A stretch of DNA of 64,000 nt, taken from assembly GCA_963752965.1 (NCBI GenBank), contig CAVWAJ010000016.1, positions 124,001 through 188,000 of the forward strand. The letters are read 5' to 3'. Shown piece after piece: positions 44,429 through 53,387 of this stretch. The notes beneath the pieces were generated by a model that ran no database searches, was not told the DNA's origin, and saw only the letters and a list, made by a program, of their open reading frames with translations. The position numbers were made by a program, and so were the translations under genes. The stretch comes from QHXW01 sp963752965 (GTDB lineage Bacteria; Acidobacteriota; Terriglobia; Bryobacterales; Bryobacteraceae). Position 1 is the first letter of the stretch. Every line of letters begins with the position of its first letter.

Positions 44429-47224
44429 TCATTGTTGAACCACTGATTGTGCCGGACCAACCAGCGAGCGCTTGAGCGCGTCCATCGCCTTGCCAAATTT
44501 TCCCCAATCCCCCTGCTGCATTGCCTTCTGGACCTCATCGAACTGCGCCCTCGCCTGGCCCAATTCCGGTTGCCGGCGGGGAGCCTGCGCAGGATTCTGG
44601 GGTTGCTGCGTCCCGAATACGGATTGGATTGCCTGATCGAGAGTAGGCTCCATCGCCACTTTGTCCCCCGAGATCACGATTACGCGCTTGAGTTGGGGGA
44701 AGTCTGTGCCTTCCGCCGTCAGGTACACCGGCACCACATACATAAAGGAGTTCTCGATCGGTACCGCGATCAGGTTTCCACGAATGACTCTCGACCCTTT
44801 TTGGTCCCAGAGGGTTAGTTGCTGGGCGATCGTAGTGTTCTGGTCGATCATCGCCTCGATTTGCATCGGGCCGTAGATCAGCTTCTCCTTGGGAAGCTGG
44901 TAGAAGAGCATCTTCCCGTATTCGGGGAAATCGCACCTGGCGGCCAACCAGGAGATCATGTTGTTTCGCTTTTGAGGAGTGAATGGCGTCATGAGAAGGT
45001 ACTCAAGCTGGTCGCTTCCGGGGAGCTTCATCAGGATGTAATAGGGCTTCATCGGCGCGACCGTGCCCGAGTAATTCTCTTGAGGGAGCACCCAGAGGTC
45101 CTCCCGGTTATAGAAGACCTGCGGAACCGTCATGTGGAAGGTTCTGTACTGGTCGGCCTGGATGGAAAAGAGATCCTCTGGATACCGCAGATGTGTTTTC
45201 AGATCCGCCGAAAGCTGATTCAGATCCATGAAGACGCCTGGAAACGCACGCCGGTAGGCCGCCAGGACGGGGTCGTTCGGATCCATGACGTAAAACAGAA
45301 CCGTTCCGTCGTACATGTCCACCACGATCTTTACGGAGTTTCGAATGTAGTTCAACCCTTCTTCAAAGGCCGCCCCATGGGGAGTGGAGTAGGGAAAGTG
45401 ATCCGAGACGGTGTAGGCGTCCTGAATCCAGAACTGTTTGCCCTCGCTCACCACGGCGTAGGGATCCTGGTCGAACCGTAAGAATGGAGCGATCTGCCCC
45501 ACACGCTCTTGAACACGCCTCCAAATTTGAATCCTGCTTTCCGGCCGAAGATAGGACGTGAACAGTATGTTGACATCGGTCTGAGTCCACGCGAACAGGA
45601 GGCGCTTCCACAAGCTGTCCAGCGGGATGCCTCCGGTTCCTTGGTAACTCGTGTACACATTCTGATTTCCCTTGGGATAGTCGAACTCTTTGACGCCGGT
45701 CGCGACGATCCGATATCCAGGCATCGACTCGCCGTAGTATATGGAAGGCTGGTTTATAGTTAGGCCGTACGCGGATTCGGGCGGAATATTCTCAAGCACG
45801 TACTGCGGAAAACCTCCCCCCATAGTCTTTGAGACGAAGCTCATGGCCAAGCCATACCCATGGGTGAACTGCAACTTCTGGTTAACCCAGGTTTGCGCTT
45901 GAGCGGGGAGTTCGGGGGAGAGCTCGCGAGCCGAAAGCATCACTTGGTGATAACCATCCGGCAGGTGGTAGCGATCTACATCAACCTGGTAGAACTGATA
46001 ATAGAGGCGTATCTCCTGGGCTTGTTGGTACATCTGCAGCAACGGGCGCCAGTCCCAGAGACGGATGTTCTGGATCGTGTCTTGATTTCTTGCGATCACC
46101 TCGGCCGTCAAATCCGACAGCGCCGGGTAGGATGTTTCCTGAATCGTATCGAGGCTGTAGGCCTTCCGGGTGAATTCTATGTTGCTCTTGAGATACGGAG
46201 CTTCGCGAGCCAGCTCGTTCGGCTGCACCATGAACCTCTGGAAGAGGGCCGGTGCCAGCCAAACGGCGAGGAAGTACAAACCAACGTAAATTCCACATCC
46301 AATAACCACTGCTCTGAATCGCGGCCGGAAGATATTGAGCACAAGCAGCGCGCATAGCGAGGCTGCGGCGGCCGTCATGATCCAGAAGGCGATCCGGGTC
46401 ACATGGTCCGCCGTATAACCGGCTCCGTAAACTACTCCTTGAGTAGAGTAGAGAAGTTGGTAGTGATCCAGGTAAAACCCCGATCCCCAATTGGCGACCA
46501 GCACGAAGAACAGAACGGACAGATGTGGAACGGCCTTCGCGCTCCAGACCTGCATCTGTCTGCTGCCACTAAACCGCAGTGACCCGAAGTACGCGTAGAA
46601 GACAAGGACGGCCAGGAGCGTGATCAGTGTCAATCCAGTCAGGCTGCTCTGTATGAGCTCATAAAAGGGGAGATGAAAAAGATAAAATCCGACATCGGCC
46701 CCAAAGAGAGGATCGGACAACCCAACGGATCCGCCATAACGAAAGCGGAGGTACGTATCCCATTGCACGTAGAAGATGAGCCCAAAGATCAGAGCGGGGA
46801 AAGCAGCGACCGTGGCCATAGCCAGGTTCAAAACCGAAGGAGAGATCTGGATTTTCAGTTTCGCGGCAACGGTGGACTGGCTTGTCAGATTACCCGCGCG
46901 GAAAGTGGCGCCGTTTCTCGCCGCAAGGCGAAGATTGATCCAGAGGTACATAAGTGCGACAGCGAAAGCCGCGCAGAACAGTCCCCACCGCACGGACACC
47001 AGTGTCCAGAAAACGCCGGTGTAGCCAAGCTGCCGCATCCAGAGCCACTTCTGTATCCAGCTCGGGATAAACGCCAGCATAGCGATGACCGAGATCGCTC
47101 CAACAATCAGCAGTCTCAGCAGCCTCATTGGGCGCCGTCCCCGGAGGGGATGGTGACCGTTGGCGCTACGCTTTTCGTCCGCAAGCGGCCTTGACGGCTC
47201 GATGGGCGTTAGTTTCTCGATCAT
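44429..47224 (-). CDS. UPF0182 family membrane protein
   Basis: 931 residues. Seven N-terminal membrane helices (about residues 33-330) include LLRLLIVGAISVIAMLAFIPSW and WGLFCAAFAVALMYLWINL. A large extracytoplasmic domain follows with family landmarks: YGLTINQPSIYYGE, RIQIWRRVQERV, PFLRFDQDPYAVV, WIQDAYTVSDHFPYS, GLNYIRNSVKIVVDMYDGTV, YPEDLFSIQADQY. The C-terminus is Gln/Pro-rich. The function is not established in any organism. The frame is intact over 2.8 kb. Confidence 0.9.
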   Translation of the reverse strand: MIEKLTPIEPSRPLADEKRSANGHHPLRGRRPMRLLRLLIVGAISVIAMLAFIPSWIQKWLWMRQLGYTGVFWTLVSVRWGLFCAAFAVALMYLWINLRLAARNGATFRAGNLTSQSTVAAKLKIQISPSVLNLAMATVAAFPALIFGLIFYVQWDTYLRFRYGGSVGLSDPLFGADVGFYLFHLPFYELIQSSLTGLTLITLLAVLVFYAYFGSLRFSGSRQMQVWSAKAVPHLSVLFFVLVANWGSGFYLDHYQLLYSTQGVVYGAGYTADHVTRIAFWIMTAAAASLCALLVLNIFRPRFRAVVIGCGIYVGLYFLAVWLAPALFQRFMVQPNELAREAPYLKSNIEFTRKAYSLDTIQETSYPALSDLTAEVIARNQDTIQNIRLWDWRPLLQMYQQAQEIRLYYQFYQVDVDRYHLPDGYHQVMLSARELSPELPAQAQTWVNQKLQFTHGYGLAMSFVSKTMGGGFPQYVLENIPPESAYGLTINQPSIYYGESMPGYRIVATGVKEFDYPKGNQNVYTSYQGTGGIPLDSLWKRLLFAWTQTDVNILFTSYLRPESRIQIWRRVQERVGQIAPFLRFDQDPYAVVSEGKQFWIQDAYTVSDHFPYSTPHGAAFEEGLNYIRNSVKIVVDMYDGTVLFYVMDPNDPVLAAYRRAFPGVFMDLNQLSADLKTHLRYPEDLFSIQADQYRTFHMTVPQVFYNREDLWVLPQENYSGTVAPMKPYYILMKLPGSDQLEYLLMTPFTPQKRNNMISWLAARCDFPEYGKMLFYQLPKEKLIYGPMQIEAMIDQNTTIAQQLTLWDQKGSRVIRGNLIAVPIENSFMYVVPVYLTAEGTDFPQLKRVIVISGDKVAMEPTLDQAIQSVFGTQQPQNPAQAPRRQPELGQARAQFDEVQKAMQQGDWGKFGKAMDALKRSLVGPAQSVVQQ

Positions 47225-47720
47225 TGTTCTTACCAGCCTTCTTCGGTCCGAAGTGCGGTCTAACGCTTACGGACCGCTTCAACCAGGCCATTCACTTTAC
47301 GGCCCCAACCGTCCGTTGTGACAACAGTTTCCGGTGGCCCCAATTGAGTGGTCCGCAGCCTCCGCTTCCTTGACATCGCGTTTAGTCCAAGCTCGCAGGC
47401 TATTATCGGGCTGGATGCAGTTTGAAGATTCTTATCGCGGATTTCCCTTTTGGGCTTCCACGGCTGGCTACACACCGACAAAGCTTCCCCTTTTGGAAGC
47501 GCCGATTGCAATTAACGCACACTCGCAGTGCTGGGTCTGTTCAAAAGTGCTCACTTTAGGTAGTTAGACTCCTTCAGAAGCTTCGGCGTCCTCAGCCCCG
47601 GATAGCGGGGGCTTCTATTTTGGACCATCTCATGCCGGTGACCTATTCGAATTCTCCTCGAGTCAAAACGTGAAAAGGTGCTTACTTGATCGCCGATGCC
47701 TAAATCGCTGCGAATATAAT
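47225..47720. other. Intergenic region between divergent genes
   Basis: About 500 bp. Open frames of 77-83 codons here lack coding character. It must contain the promoters for the UPF0182 gene and the BON lipoprotein, but none is recognisable. Confidence 0.3.
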
Positions 47721-48173
47721 ATGGAGAGAGATAATCCTGTGACCACGTCCAAAGAATTCGGAGCCCATGGCCGGCAAGACAAAACACTCCGCGCAATCGG
47801 AGCTATTCTTTCGTCCGTCGCGATTTGCGCTGTCGCACTTCTTGGCGGGTGCCGAAGCTCCCGCGTGCCAGAGAAGCCGGTCGACGATGCAGCCATTACG
47901 AATCATGTGAAAGCCAAGTTGGCCACAGTGTTTGGGCCAATTGAACACAAGCAAGTCCGTCAATTGGACCGAGGCGCAGATCAACAGACCGTAACCTATA
48001 TCTCAGTGAGTTCAGCCCATGGAGTCGTCACCTTAAGCGGCGAAGTGGGAGGTAAACGGGCGAAGGCCAAGGCGGGTGAAATTGCCCGGAACGTCGAGCA
48101 GGTAGTCAGTGTGAATAATAACCTATCGATCGCGCCCGGCTACTCGGATGACGCCGTGGGCGACAAACCTTGA
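47721..48173 (+). CDS. BON-domain lipoprotein
   Basis: 150 residues from the ATG at 47721 (an in-frame Met at 47670 would add 17). The signal peptide has lipobox ALLGGC. A single BON domain follows (about residues 55-140): DAAITNHVKAKLATVFG, ISVSSAHGVVTLSGEVGG, NVEQVVSVNNNLSI. BON proteins such as OsmY act in the envelope under osmotic or stationary-phase stress, probably binding phospholipid. It stands alone. Confidence 0.82.
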   Translation: MERDNPVTTSKEFGAHGRQDKTLRAIGAILSSVAICAVALLGGCRSSRVPEKPVDDAAITNHVKAKLATVFGPIEHKQVRQLDRGADQQTVTYISVSSAHGVVTLSGEVGGKRAKAKAGEIARNVEQVVSVNNNLSIAPGYSDDAVGDKP

Positions 48174-48236
48174 TTTGTCTGAACCTCATTGGTCGTGACA
48201 GCCAACGGGTCATGCTATTGGTACTTTCCCAATCTG

Positions 48237-48902
48237 CTACTCGCTGAGTGACGGCCACTCCGGCTGCCGCTTTTCCATGCAGGCGCGAACTCCTTCCCGG
48301 TAATCCTTGGTGGCGAGAAGCCCGGCACGGACTTGCAGCCGACTTCACCCGCGTGTTCCCAATCCCGACCGCGAATCTGGTGCGCGTAGGTGAGTCCTAG
48401 TTTAGTCGCGCTTGGATTATGAGCGCCAATTTGAGCTGCAATATCGGCGGCGCGTTTGGACAGGGTTGGACGAGATCTCGGTGACGAGTCCAAAGCGGAA
48501 CGCCTCTTCGGCCTTGAACTCACGGCCGGTCAGGCTGAGTTCCATCGCCCGGCGCTCGCCTATCGCATGTTCGACGGCGCGGAAAATGAAAACCGGCCAA
48601 TATCCAGTCCGAACCTCGGTAAGCGCAAAGCGCGTTTCCTGATGCGCGACCACCACGTGAGCGTTATCTGCCAGACCGGTACCGCCGTCGAAAACGGAGC
48701 CGTGAACTGCGGCGACAATCGGTTTATGAATGCGCTGAATAGTGCCGAAGAGGCGCTGGTGGCATCGAGCCGTGAAGAGAATGGCGCCGACTGAGCGATC
48801 GCCTTTTGCGCGATCAAACGCGTCCAACAACTCGTTGCAAAGCTTGATGTCGAGTGCGCTTCCGCTGTCTGGGTTGTTTAGCGCGATTTGGAGAACGCGC
48901 AA
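48237..48902 (-). pseudogene. Enoyl-CoA hydratase/isomerase, deleted and frameshifted
   Basis: The reading starts like crotonase (LQIALNNPDSGSALDIKLCNELLDAF; VGAILFTAR), then lacks the 25 or so residues that normally hold the first oxyanion-hole segment (G-x-x-F-C-A-G-x-D) and resumes at LFGTIQRIHKPIVAAVHG. The rest (GGTGLADNAHVVVAH, AIGERRAMELSLTGREFKAEEAFRFGLV) is normal up to 48475. Two further shifts (near 48475 and 48325) are needed to reach GLLATKDYREGVRACMEKRQPEW and the stop. It cannot be functional if the sequence is right. Confidence 0.8.
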
Positions 48903-49037
48903 ATGTTACTTCGTTCCTATCAATCTCGACCTCCGCGCACAAGAAGCGCCTCGCAGTTCCTATACTTATAACAGACAGCGGAAGCGCCAGAACCGGGCCG
49001 TGCTAATAATGGCGAAAAGCCGATGAGCACAATTCCG

Positions 49038-49350
49038 ATGAGCACAACTCTGTTTCTGGCGTCGGACCCGGTTATCCGCAGGTCATCTGCAATGCACTGG
49101 AATCCGAAGGGTATTGCGTTCTACCGGCAAGCGATATAAGTAGTGCCGTAGACCGGTTGAAAGAACTTACACCCAATCTGTTGATGGTCCGACACTATAC
49201 AGAAGCTTGTCGGGGCATAAGGCCGCGCTGTACCTGCGCAGGATGTGCCCCGGAATTCCTGTTCTCATAGTAGGCGGCATTCTCGACGATGTTGGCCTCG
49301 AAAATCGGGAGGCCCTTCAAGGGTTTGAGATTTTCCCCAAGCCAATTTAA
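49038..49350 (+). pseudogene. Receiver-domain-like protein, two frameshifts
   Basis: Joining three frames gives a protein of about 103 residues: LFLASDPVIR, then QVICNALESEGYCVLPASDI and SSAVDRLKELTPNLLMV, then HKAALYLRRMCPGIPVLIVGG, ending GFEIFPKP and a stop. The pattern (acidic N-terminal turn, L-P-N-L-L, P-G-I-P-V-L, final K-P) is that of a response-regulator receiver, though the phospho-acceptor Asp position reads MVRH. It may be an orphan receiver-like protein. Breaks lie near 49072 and 49213. Confidence 0.55.
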
Positions 49351-49378
49351 CTAGACTAGGGAGATTCTACGACCGCGT

Positions 49379-49507
49379 GAAAGCTGGGCCGACAAGACCG
49401 CTTACGACGCCACCGCCAAGAAACTCGCGGAGCGGTTTAACAAGAACTTCGAGACTTACAGTGTAGGCGCGAGCGCCGACGTAAGAGCCGCGGGACCGAA
49501 AGGCTAA
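49379..49507 (+). pseudogene. pckA: PEP carboxykinase (ATP) 3' fragment
   Basis: The frame reads ESWADKTAYDATAKKLAERF, then NKNFETYSVGASADVRAAGP, KG and stop, the conserved C-terminal 43 residues of ATP-dependent phosphoenolpyruvate carboxykinase. The rest of the gene is missing. Its stop overlaps the end of the convergent small gene at 49504. Confidence 0.65.
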
Positions 49508-49737
49508 CGGAGAGGATCTGAAGGAGGCTCTGGGCGATTCCGGTGCGCCTGCTCGGTATGCTGGTAAGCCTGTCGGGAGTGCTCAAGTGCCTGCCTGGAG
49601 CGCTCTTGCCCGGTTTGATGATCTTCTTTCTCGTAGGCTTCCGCAGCACAGCGATGCGCGTGGGCGGCGCTATCGTGCAACTCGGCAGCTCGCTGATGGT
49701 TTTCGTAATGTGATCCGTGGTTATAGCGAGTAGACAT
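49504..49737 (-). CDS. Small His/Ala-rich helical protein A
   Basis: 77 residues, mostly one or two amphipathic helices rich in His, Ala, Glu and Gln (HQRAAELHDSAAHAHRCAAEAYEKED, ALEHSRQAYQHTEQAHRN). It is clearly paralogous to the next gene upstream: same order of AAELH, AxAHR, AAE, and QALE/YS-x-x-AY. No known domain. His spacing could bind metal, but this is speculation. The Met start has no strong ribosome site. Confidence 0.55.
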   Translation of the reverse strand: MSTRYNHGSHYENHQRAAELHDSAAHAHRCAAEAYEKEDHQTGQERSRQALEHSRQAYQHTEQAHRNRPEPPSDPLR

Positions 49738-49935
49738 TTAAAGACTTTCTATCTGTGCTGACTTGTTGTGGGCTTCCTTTGCCAGCTTGTAAGCGTGATC
49801 CGAGTACTCCAGCGCTCGTTGCGAATGCCAGATTGCCGCTGCGTAATCCTTTTTTTCGTTATGTTCGGCAGCAGTACGATGGGCCGGTGCCGCAAGTTCG
49901 TGCAGCTCGGCGGCTCTCCGGTGTGCCTGGTGCAT
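49738..49935 (-). CDS. Small His/Ala-rich helical protein B
   Basis: 65 residues: HRRAAELHELAAPAHRTAAEHNEKKDYAAAIWHSQRALEYSDHAYKLAKEAHNKS. It aligns over its length with protein A (49504-49737), which directly follows, so the two are tandem duplicates probably transcribed together. GGAGGAAACGCC precedes the ATG, a good ribosome site. Function unknown. Confidence 0.6.
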   Translation of the reverse strand: MHQAHRRAAELHELAAPAHRTAAEHNEKKDYAAAIWHSQRALEYSDHAYKLAKEAHNKSAQIESL

Positions 49936-50433
49936 GGCGTTTCCTCCGGGGGAAGCGTAGTCAACTCTCTCATCTGCACGAGGCGGACCAATCTCTTCCG
50001 GATCGGAGATGTCTCTCTGGGATGGTACTTGGATCGCCGTAATCTTAACGAGTGTGTAATCGGGTGGTCGGTTTCCGGCGCCAACGAAGCGTCAACCGTG
50101 AAATGGCGAAACGCGCGCTGAAGGGCCATCGAACGTAAACCGCCGCTCGCGTTGAAAAGGCCCGTCACCCTGACGACCTCTTTCAGTTTCAATAGCGCCA
50201 GAGTGGTTTGACGCCGCTTTGCCGACTGGCTTCCGGTGCGGACTTTGCATTCGCAAGGGCAGATTCTGCACCTTTGCTGCTTAGCGTATCGATCAAGGGC
50301 ACAGAATCCTGTAAGCCAGTGGCACGAAAGAGTCTTCCTCACAAAACGGTTGGTCCTACGCGTGCACTGGTTGCTGCGCTGCGACCGAATCGGGTCAGTC
50401 GTTGCTGGATTCAAATACCAAAGGAGCCGGGAA
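49936..50433. other. Intergenic region
   Basis: About 500 bp without a gene I can support. A minus-strand open frame of 221 codons crosses it, but it lacks a start signal, is rich in Arg/Ser and overlaps protein B in another frame. Confidence 0.35.
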
Positions 50434-50652
50434 ATGTCTGAAGTGAACGCGGTGGTAGCTGTTTATGGCTCGCACGTCGAAGCGGGGCTCTATGGCATGG
50501 GTATTCCGAAGGGTAGTGTCGTTCAGTACGAAATGGCGTCGAAGACGGAGAAGTTCTTGCCAATGGTGCATAGCACGGCCGCGGAAGTCGAAAAAGCGAG
50601 AGATATCATCGAAAACACACGGCCCATCAACGTGACCCCGCAGTCGAAGTAG
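50434..50652 (+). pseudogene. Middle-deleted relative of the 17M-like stress protein
   Basis: 72 residues: the first 17 (MSEVNAVVAVYGSHVEA) match the start of the protein at 43136-43684, and the remainder (GLYGMGIPKGSVVQYEMASK to DIIENTRPINV) matches its C-terminal domain. About 110 residues are absent, including the glycine-rich membrane hairpin. The reading frame is open, and AAGGAG lies upstream of the ATG, so it could be expressed as a small soluble protein or be a deletion remnant. Followed by the PRC-barrel gene after 53 bp. Confidence 0.6.
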
Positions 50653-50705
50653 TAGGCGCAGCCATAAGATAGCGCCCAACAACCGCCCCAAGGAGGGCAC
50701 AGACA

Positions 50706-51504
50706 ATGTTAACGAATAAGCATTTGAAAGATTTTGCGATCCGAGCTACGGACGGCGAGCTTGGAACCGTAGATGACATTTATTTCGACGACGAGACGTG
50801 GGCCATCCGCCACCTCATTGTAGATACCGGCGGCTGGCTTGGCGGACGGCGAGTGCTGATTTCGCCAATATCCGTAGTCCATACGGATTGGGAGGCCAAG
50901 CGGCTGGATGTGGTGCTGACAAAAAGGCAGGTTGAGCATAGCCCCGACATCGACACGCACAAGCCCGTTTCCCGTCAGCACGAGGCTGCGTACGTCGGGT
51001 ATTACGGCTATCCCTATTATTGGGGCGGTCCGTATCTGTGGGGCTCGGCGGCCTACCCGGCGGGCTTGGCTATACCACCAACTGCTTCTACGGAGGCGAT
51101 GGCGGACAGGATCCGGAGAGAGTCGACGGACTCGCATCTGCGAAGTAGCGAGGCCGTGACCGGTTATAACATTGAGGCGGCTGACGGTGAAATCGGTCAT
51201 GTGGATGGGTTTGTCGTGGACGATGAAGCCTGGGCGATCCGCTACATCGAGGTGGCAACACGGAATTGGTTGCCGGGCAAGAAGGTACTGGTTTCACCCG
51301 CGTGGATTGAACGCGTGAGCTGGACGAATTCTAGAGTCTACGTCGGCCTCTCCCGTGAAGCCATCAAGGACGCCCCGGAGTACATCGAGTCCACGGCGAT
51401 CACTCGAGAGTATGAAAGCCGGCTCTACTTTTCACTACGGCCGGCCGCCGTATTGGCTGCACGAAGCCGAACACAAGTCTTCGTATTCTCTGAGCGGCGT
51501 TTAA
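50706..51504 (+). CDS. Double PRC-barrel protein, frameshift at C-terminus
   Basis: About 265 residues with two PRC-barrel domains: residues 1-80 (DFAIRATDGELGTVDDIYFDDETWAIRHLIVDTGGWLGGRRVLISP) and about 150-225 (GYNIEAADGEIGHVDGFVVDDEAWAIRYIEVATRNWLPGKKVLVSP), joined by a Tyr/Gly/Pro-rich linker. Near 51430 a four-T run appears to have one extra T. Without it the end reads YFHYGRPPYWLHEAEHKSS, as in relatives, and stops at 51504. PRC domains mediate binding in photosynthetic and RNA-processing proteins; here the role is unknown. AAGGAGGG precedes the start. Confidence 0.82.
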
Positions 51505-51518
51505 GTTAAGGGCGTTGG

Positions 51519-51538
51519 GCGCCCGGTAAACCGGGCGC
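51519..51538 (+). terminator. Hairpin after the PRC-barrel gene
   Basis: Perfect 8-bp stem gcgcccgg/ccgggcgc with a taaa loop, 15 bp beyond the PRC stop. No long T run follows, so termination is plausible but not certain. Confidence 0.45.
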
Positions 51539-51589
51539 TCATACTTTCGCTCGTGCTGCTGCCGGTTCAACACAACTTCCGTTCCTTGA

Positions 51590-52110
51590 ACTAGGAAGCG
51601 GAACGGTTCCGCGCGTGCTCTTTCGTTTCCAAGGCTACATACGATTCCGCTGAAAACTGTAGCCCCTGGAAGGAAATCATGAAGACGCGTTCGGCGCGCC
51701 AGAATTCGCTGCACCGTCGACTTGCTGACGCCCAACTCCTCCGACAGCTTGCGGCACGACCAGTGGGTGCTGCCATCGGATGGTTTCTGTTGGGCTCGCC
51801 GGATCACGCGCGCCTGCACGGCTGGTGTCGCCCGACGCGGCTTGCTTCCTTGATGCCGGCCCTGTAAGGATGCCGGCCCTGTAAGCCTTCCATGCCTGCC
51901 TGCTCGAACCTTGCCCTTCCACTTCGACACGGTGGGCGCGCTGGCGCCCAGCTTACGCTCGATTTCGCGATAGGTCAGGCCGTCCGCCAGCGCCAAGATC
52001 AATCGCGCGCGAAACACATCGCCGGCGGGTAAACTCCGTGATTGCCCCAACTCTAACTCGTTTCGTTGTTCGGCACTGACCTGCAGCAATCTCTGATTAT
52101 CGGCCACATC
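51590..52110 (-). pseudogene. IS630-family transposase, N-terminal fragment
   Basis: Helix-turn-helix half of an IS630/winged-helix transposase: ARLILALADGLTYREIERKLGASAPTVSKWK and GSTHWSCRKLSEELGVSKSTVQRIL. The DDE catalytic half is missing after RILARR. Between the two helix pairs an extra G and a 17-bp tandem duplication (51852-51885) add 18 bp, so the outer frame is kept; removing both gives FEQAGMEGLQGRHQGSKPRR, as in relatives. A dead remnant. Confidence 0.7.
51852..51885 (+). repeat. 17-bp tandem duplication
   Basis: gatgccggccctgtaag occurs twice in tandem, inside the IS630 transposase fragment. It shifts the frame by two, compensated by a nearby one-base insertion. Confidence 0.75.
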
Positions 52111-52310
52111 ATAATGACGCTCCCATAATGCTGTAGGTATCACTGGGACGGTCCACTAGGCGGACCTTTTTCGTCCAGAATGTCGGGGCCGTGTATATCG
52201 AGGCGGACTGATTGCGAAAAACCGACCCGCGAAAAGGAACCACAGGCCGAGACGTTAACAGCTGCGAATGGGTGCCCTTACGCGACCTCACCGAAAGGAC
52301 ACGACGTTCA

Positions 52311-52553
52311 ATGGTAGTGAGCAATCTTGAACAGACGATAGTACGTGAATCCGGGATAATACGGCCAAGAACCGGTGAAAGAATCGCGAGGAAGACCGAC
52401 GTCTATCTCCTGGAAGCAGTTGATCGTTTGGTTAATTGCCTCGAGCGTGAGGGAGTCGGTGCATTGAGCGAATTTGACAGCTTCGCAGTTCTCGTTTCCA
52501 GTGTAGGCAGGCCCAGGAACCTGGCCCCCCGAGAACGGCGAGTGGGAGCGTAA
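52311..52553 (+). CDS. Small hypothetical protein
   Basis: 80 residues from the ATG at 52311: MVVSNLEQTIVRESG, then RPRTGERIARKTDVYLLEAVDRLVNCLEREG and a variable end. A longer open frame begins at 52212. No known domain. The central helix (DVYLLEAVDRLVNCLE) looks real, but there is no convincing ribosome site; low confidence. Confidence 0.3.
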   Translation: MVVSNLEQTIVRESGIIRPRTGERIARKTDVYLLEAVDRLVNCLEREGVGALSEFDSFAVLVSSVGRPRNLAPRERRVGA

Positions 52554-52733
52554 GGAGAATTTGATTGGGCTTCGCCGCCCCTATGATGATGGCTGGGCGG
52601 GAAGCCAATGTCACCCGGTGAGTTCGTTTTGGTCGATTTTCAACTTTTGCACGTCGACATCAGGGAGTTCCGGCTCCGCTCCACCGCGTGAATCTTTGGA
52701 CTGACAGAGTCGCACTAGAGCTGGAGGCAGGTC

Positions 52734-53315
52734 ATGAGCATAACAGAGTTAACTACGACAGAATTGGCCGCGATCGTCGCTTTGGTCGTGATTGTGGTTG
52801 CAGGCATCGCGACGTGGCTCATTCTCCGCAAGCGCCGGACCGAAAGACTGCGCAGCAAGTTCGGTGGCGCTGAATATGCCCGCACCATGAAGGAAGGCGG
52901 TAACCGGCGCCATGCGGAAGCCGGGCTCGAACAGCGCACGGAACGAGTCGAAAGTTTCCATGTCCGGACGCTAGCGCCCGGCGATCGCGCGCGCTTTATG
53001 GACTCCTGGCGCAAAATTCAGGCGCGGTTTGTGGACGGCCCCGCCGGCGCAGTAGCCGAAGCCGACCAATTACTTGGTGATGTGATGTCCATGCGTGGCT
53101 ATCCCGTAAGCGAGTTTGAACAGCGCGCGGCTGATATCTCCGTAGACCATCCACTCGTTCTGGAGAATTATCGAACAGCCCACGAAATCGCGCTTCGCCA
53201 AACGAAAGGGCAAGCCAGCACGGAAGACTTGCGCCAAGCAATGATCCATTACCGGACCCTTTTCGAAGAACTAGTCAGCGAGCCGGAAACGACCCACATG
53301 AAGGCGGCGTCATGA
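52734..53315 (+). CDS. Single-pass membrane protein of unknown function
   Basis: 193 residues: an N-terminal membrane helix (LAAIVALVVIVVAGIATWLIL) followed by basic RKRRTERLR, then a soluble helical domain (FMDSWRKIQARFVDGPAGAVAEADQLLGDVMSMRGYP, STEDLRQAMIHYRTLFEELV). It belongs to a conserved family I recognise by pattern but cannot name. GGAGGCAGGTC precedes the ATG. The gene at 53388 shares the soluble domain, so these are tandem paralogues, one anchored and one not. Confidence 0.72.
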   Translation: MSITELTTTELAAIVALVVIVVAGIATWLILRKRRTERLRSKFGGAEYARTMKEGGNRRHAEAGLEQRTERVESFHVRTLAPGDRARFMDSWRKIQARFVDGPAGAVAEADQLLGDVMSMRGYPVSEFEQRAADISVDHPLVLENYRTAHEIALRQTKGQASTEDLRQAMIHYRTLFEELVSEPETTHMKAAS

Positions 53316-53387
53316 ACTTGGCTTGCGGAGAGCTATGAACGCGTGTTGGAGCGTTGAGAACGCCGAAGACAAACTGGAGACAATGCT

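Noticed and set aside
49749..50414. 221-codon minus-strand open frame
   Set aside because: Overlaps the small His/Ala-rich protein B in another frame, is rich in Arg/Ser/Thr and has no start signal or recognisable domain.
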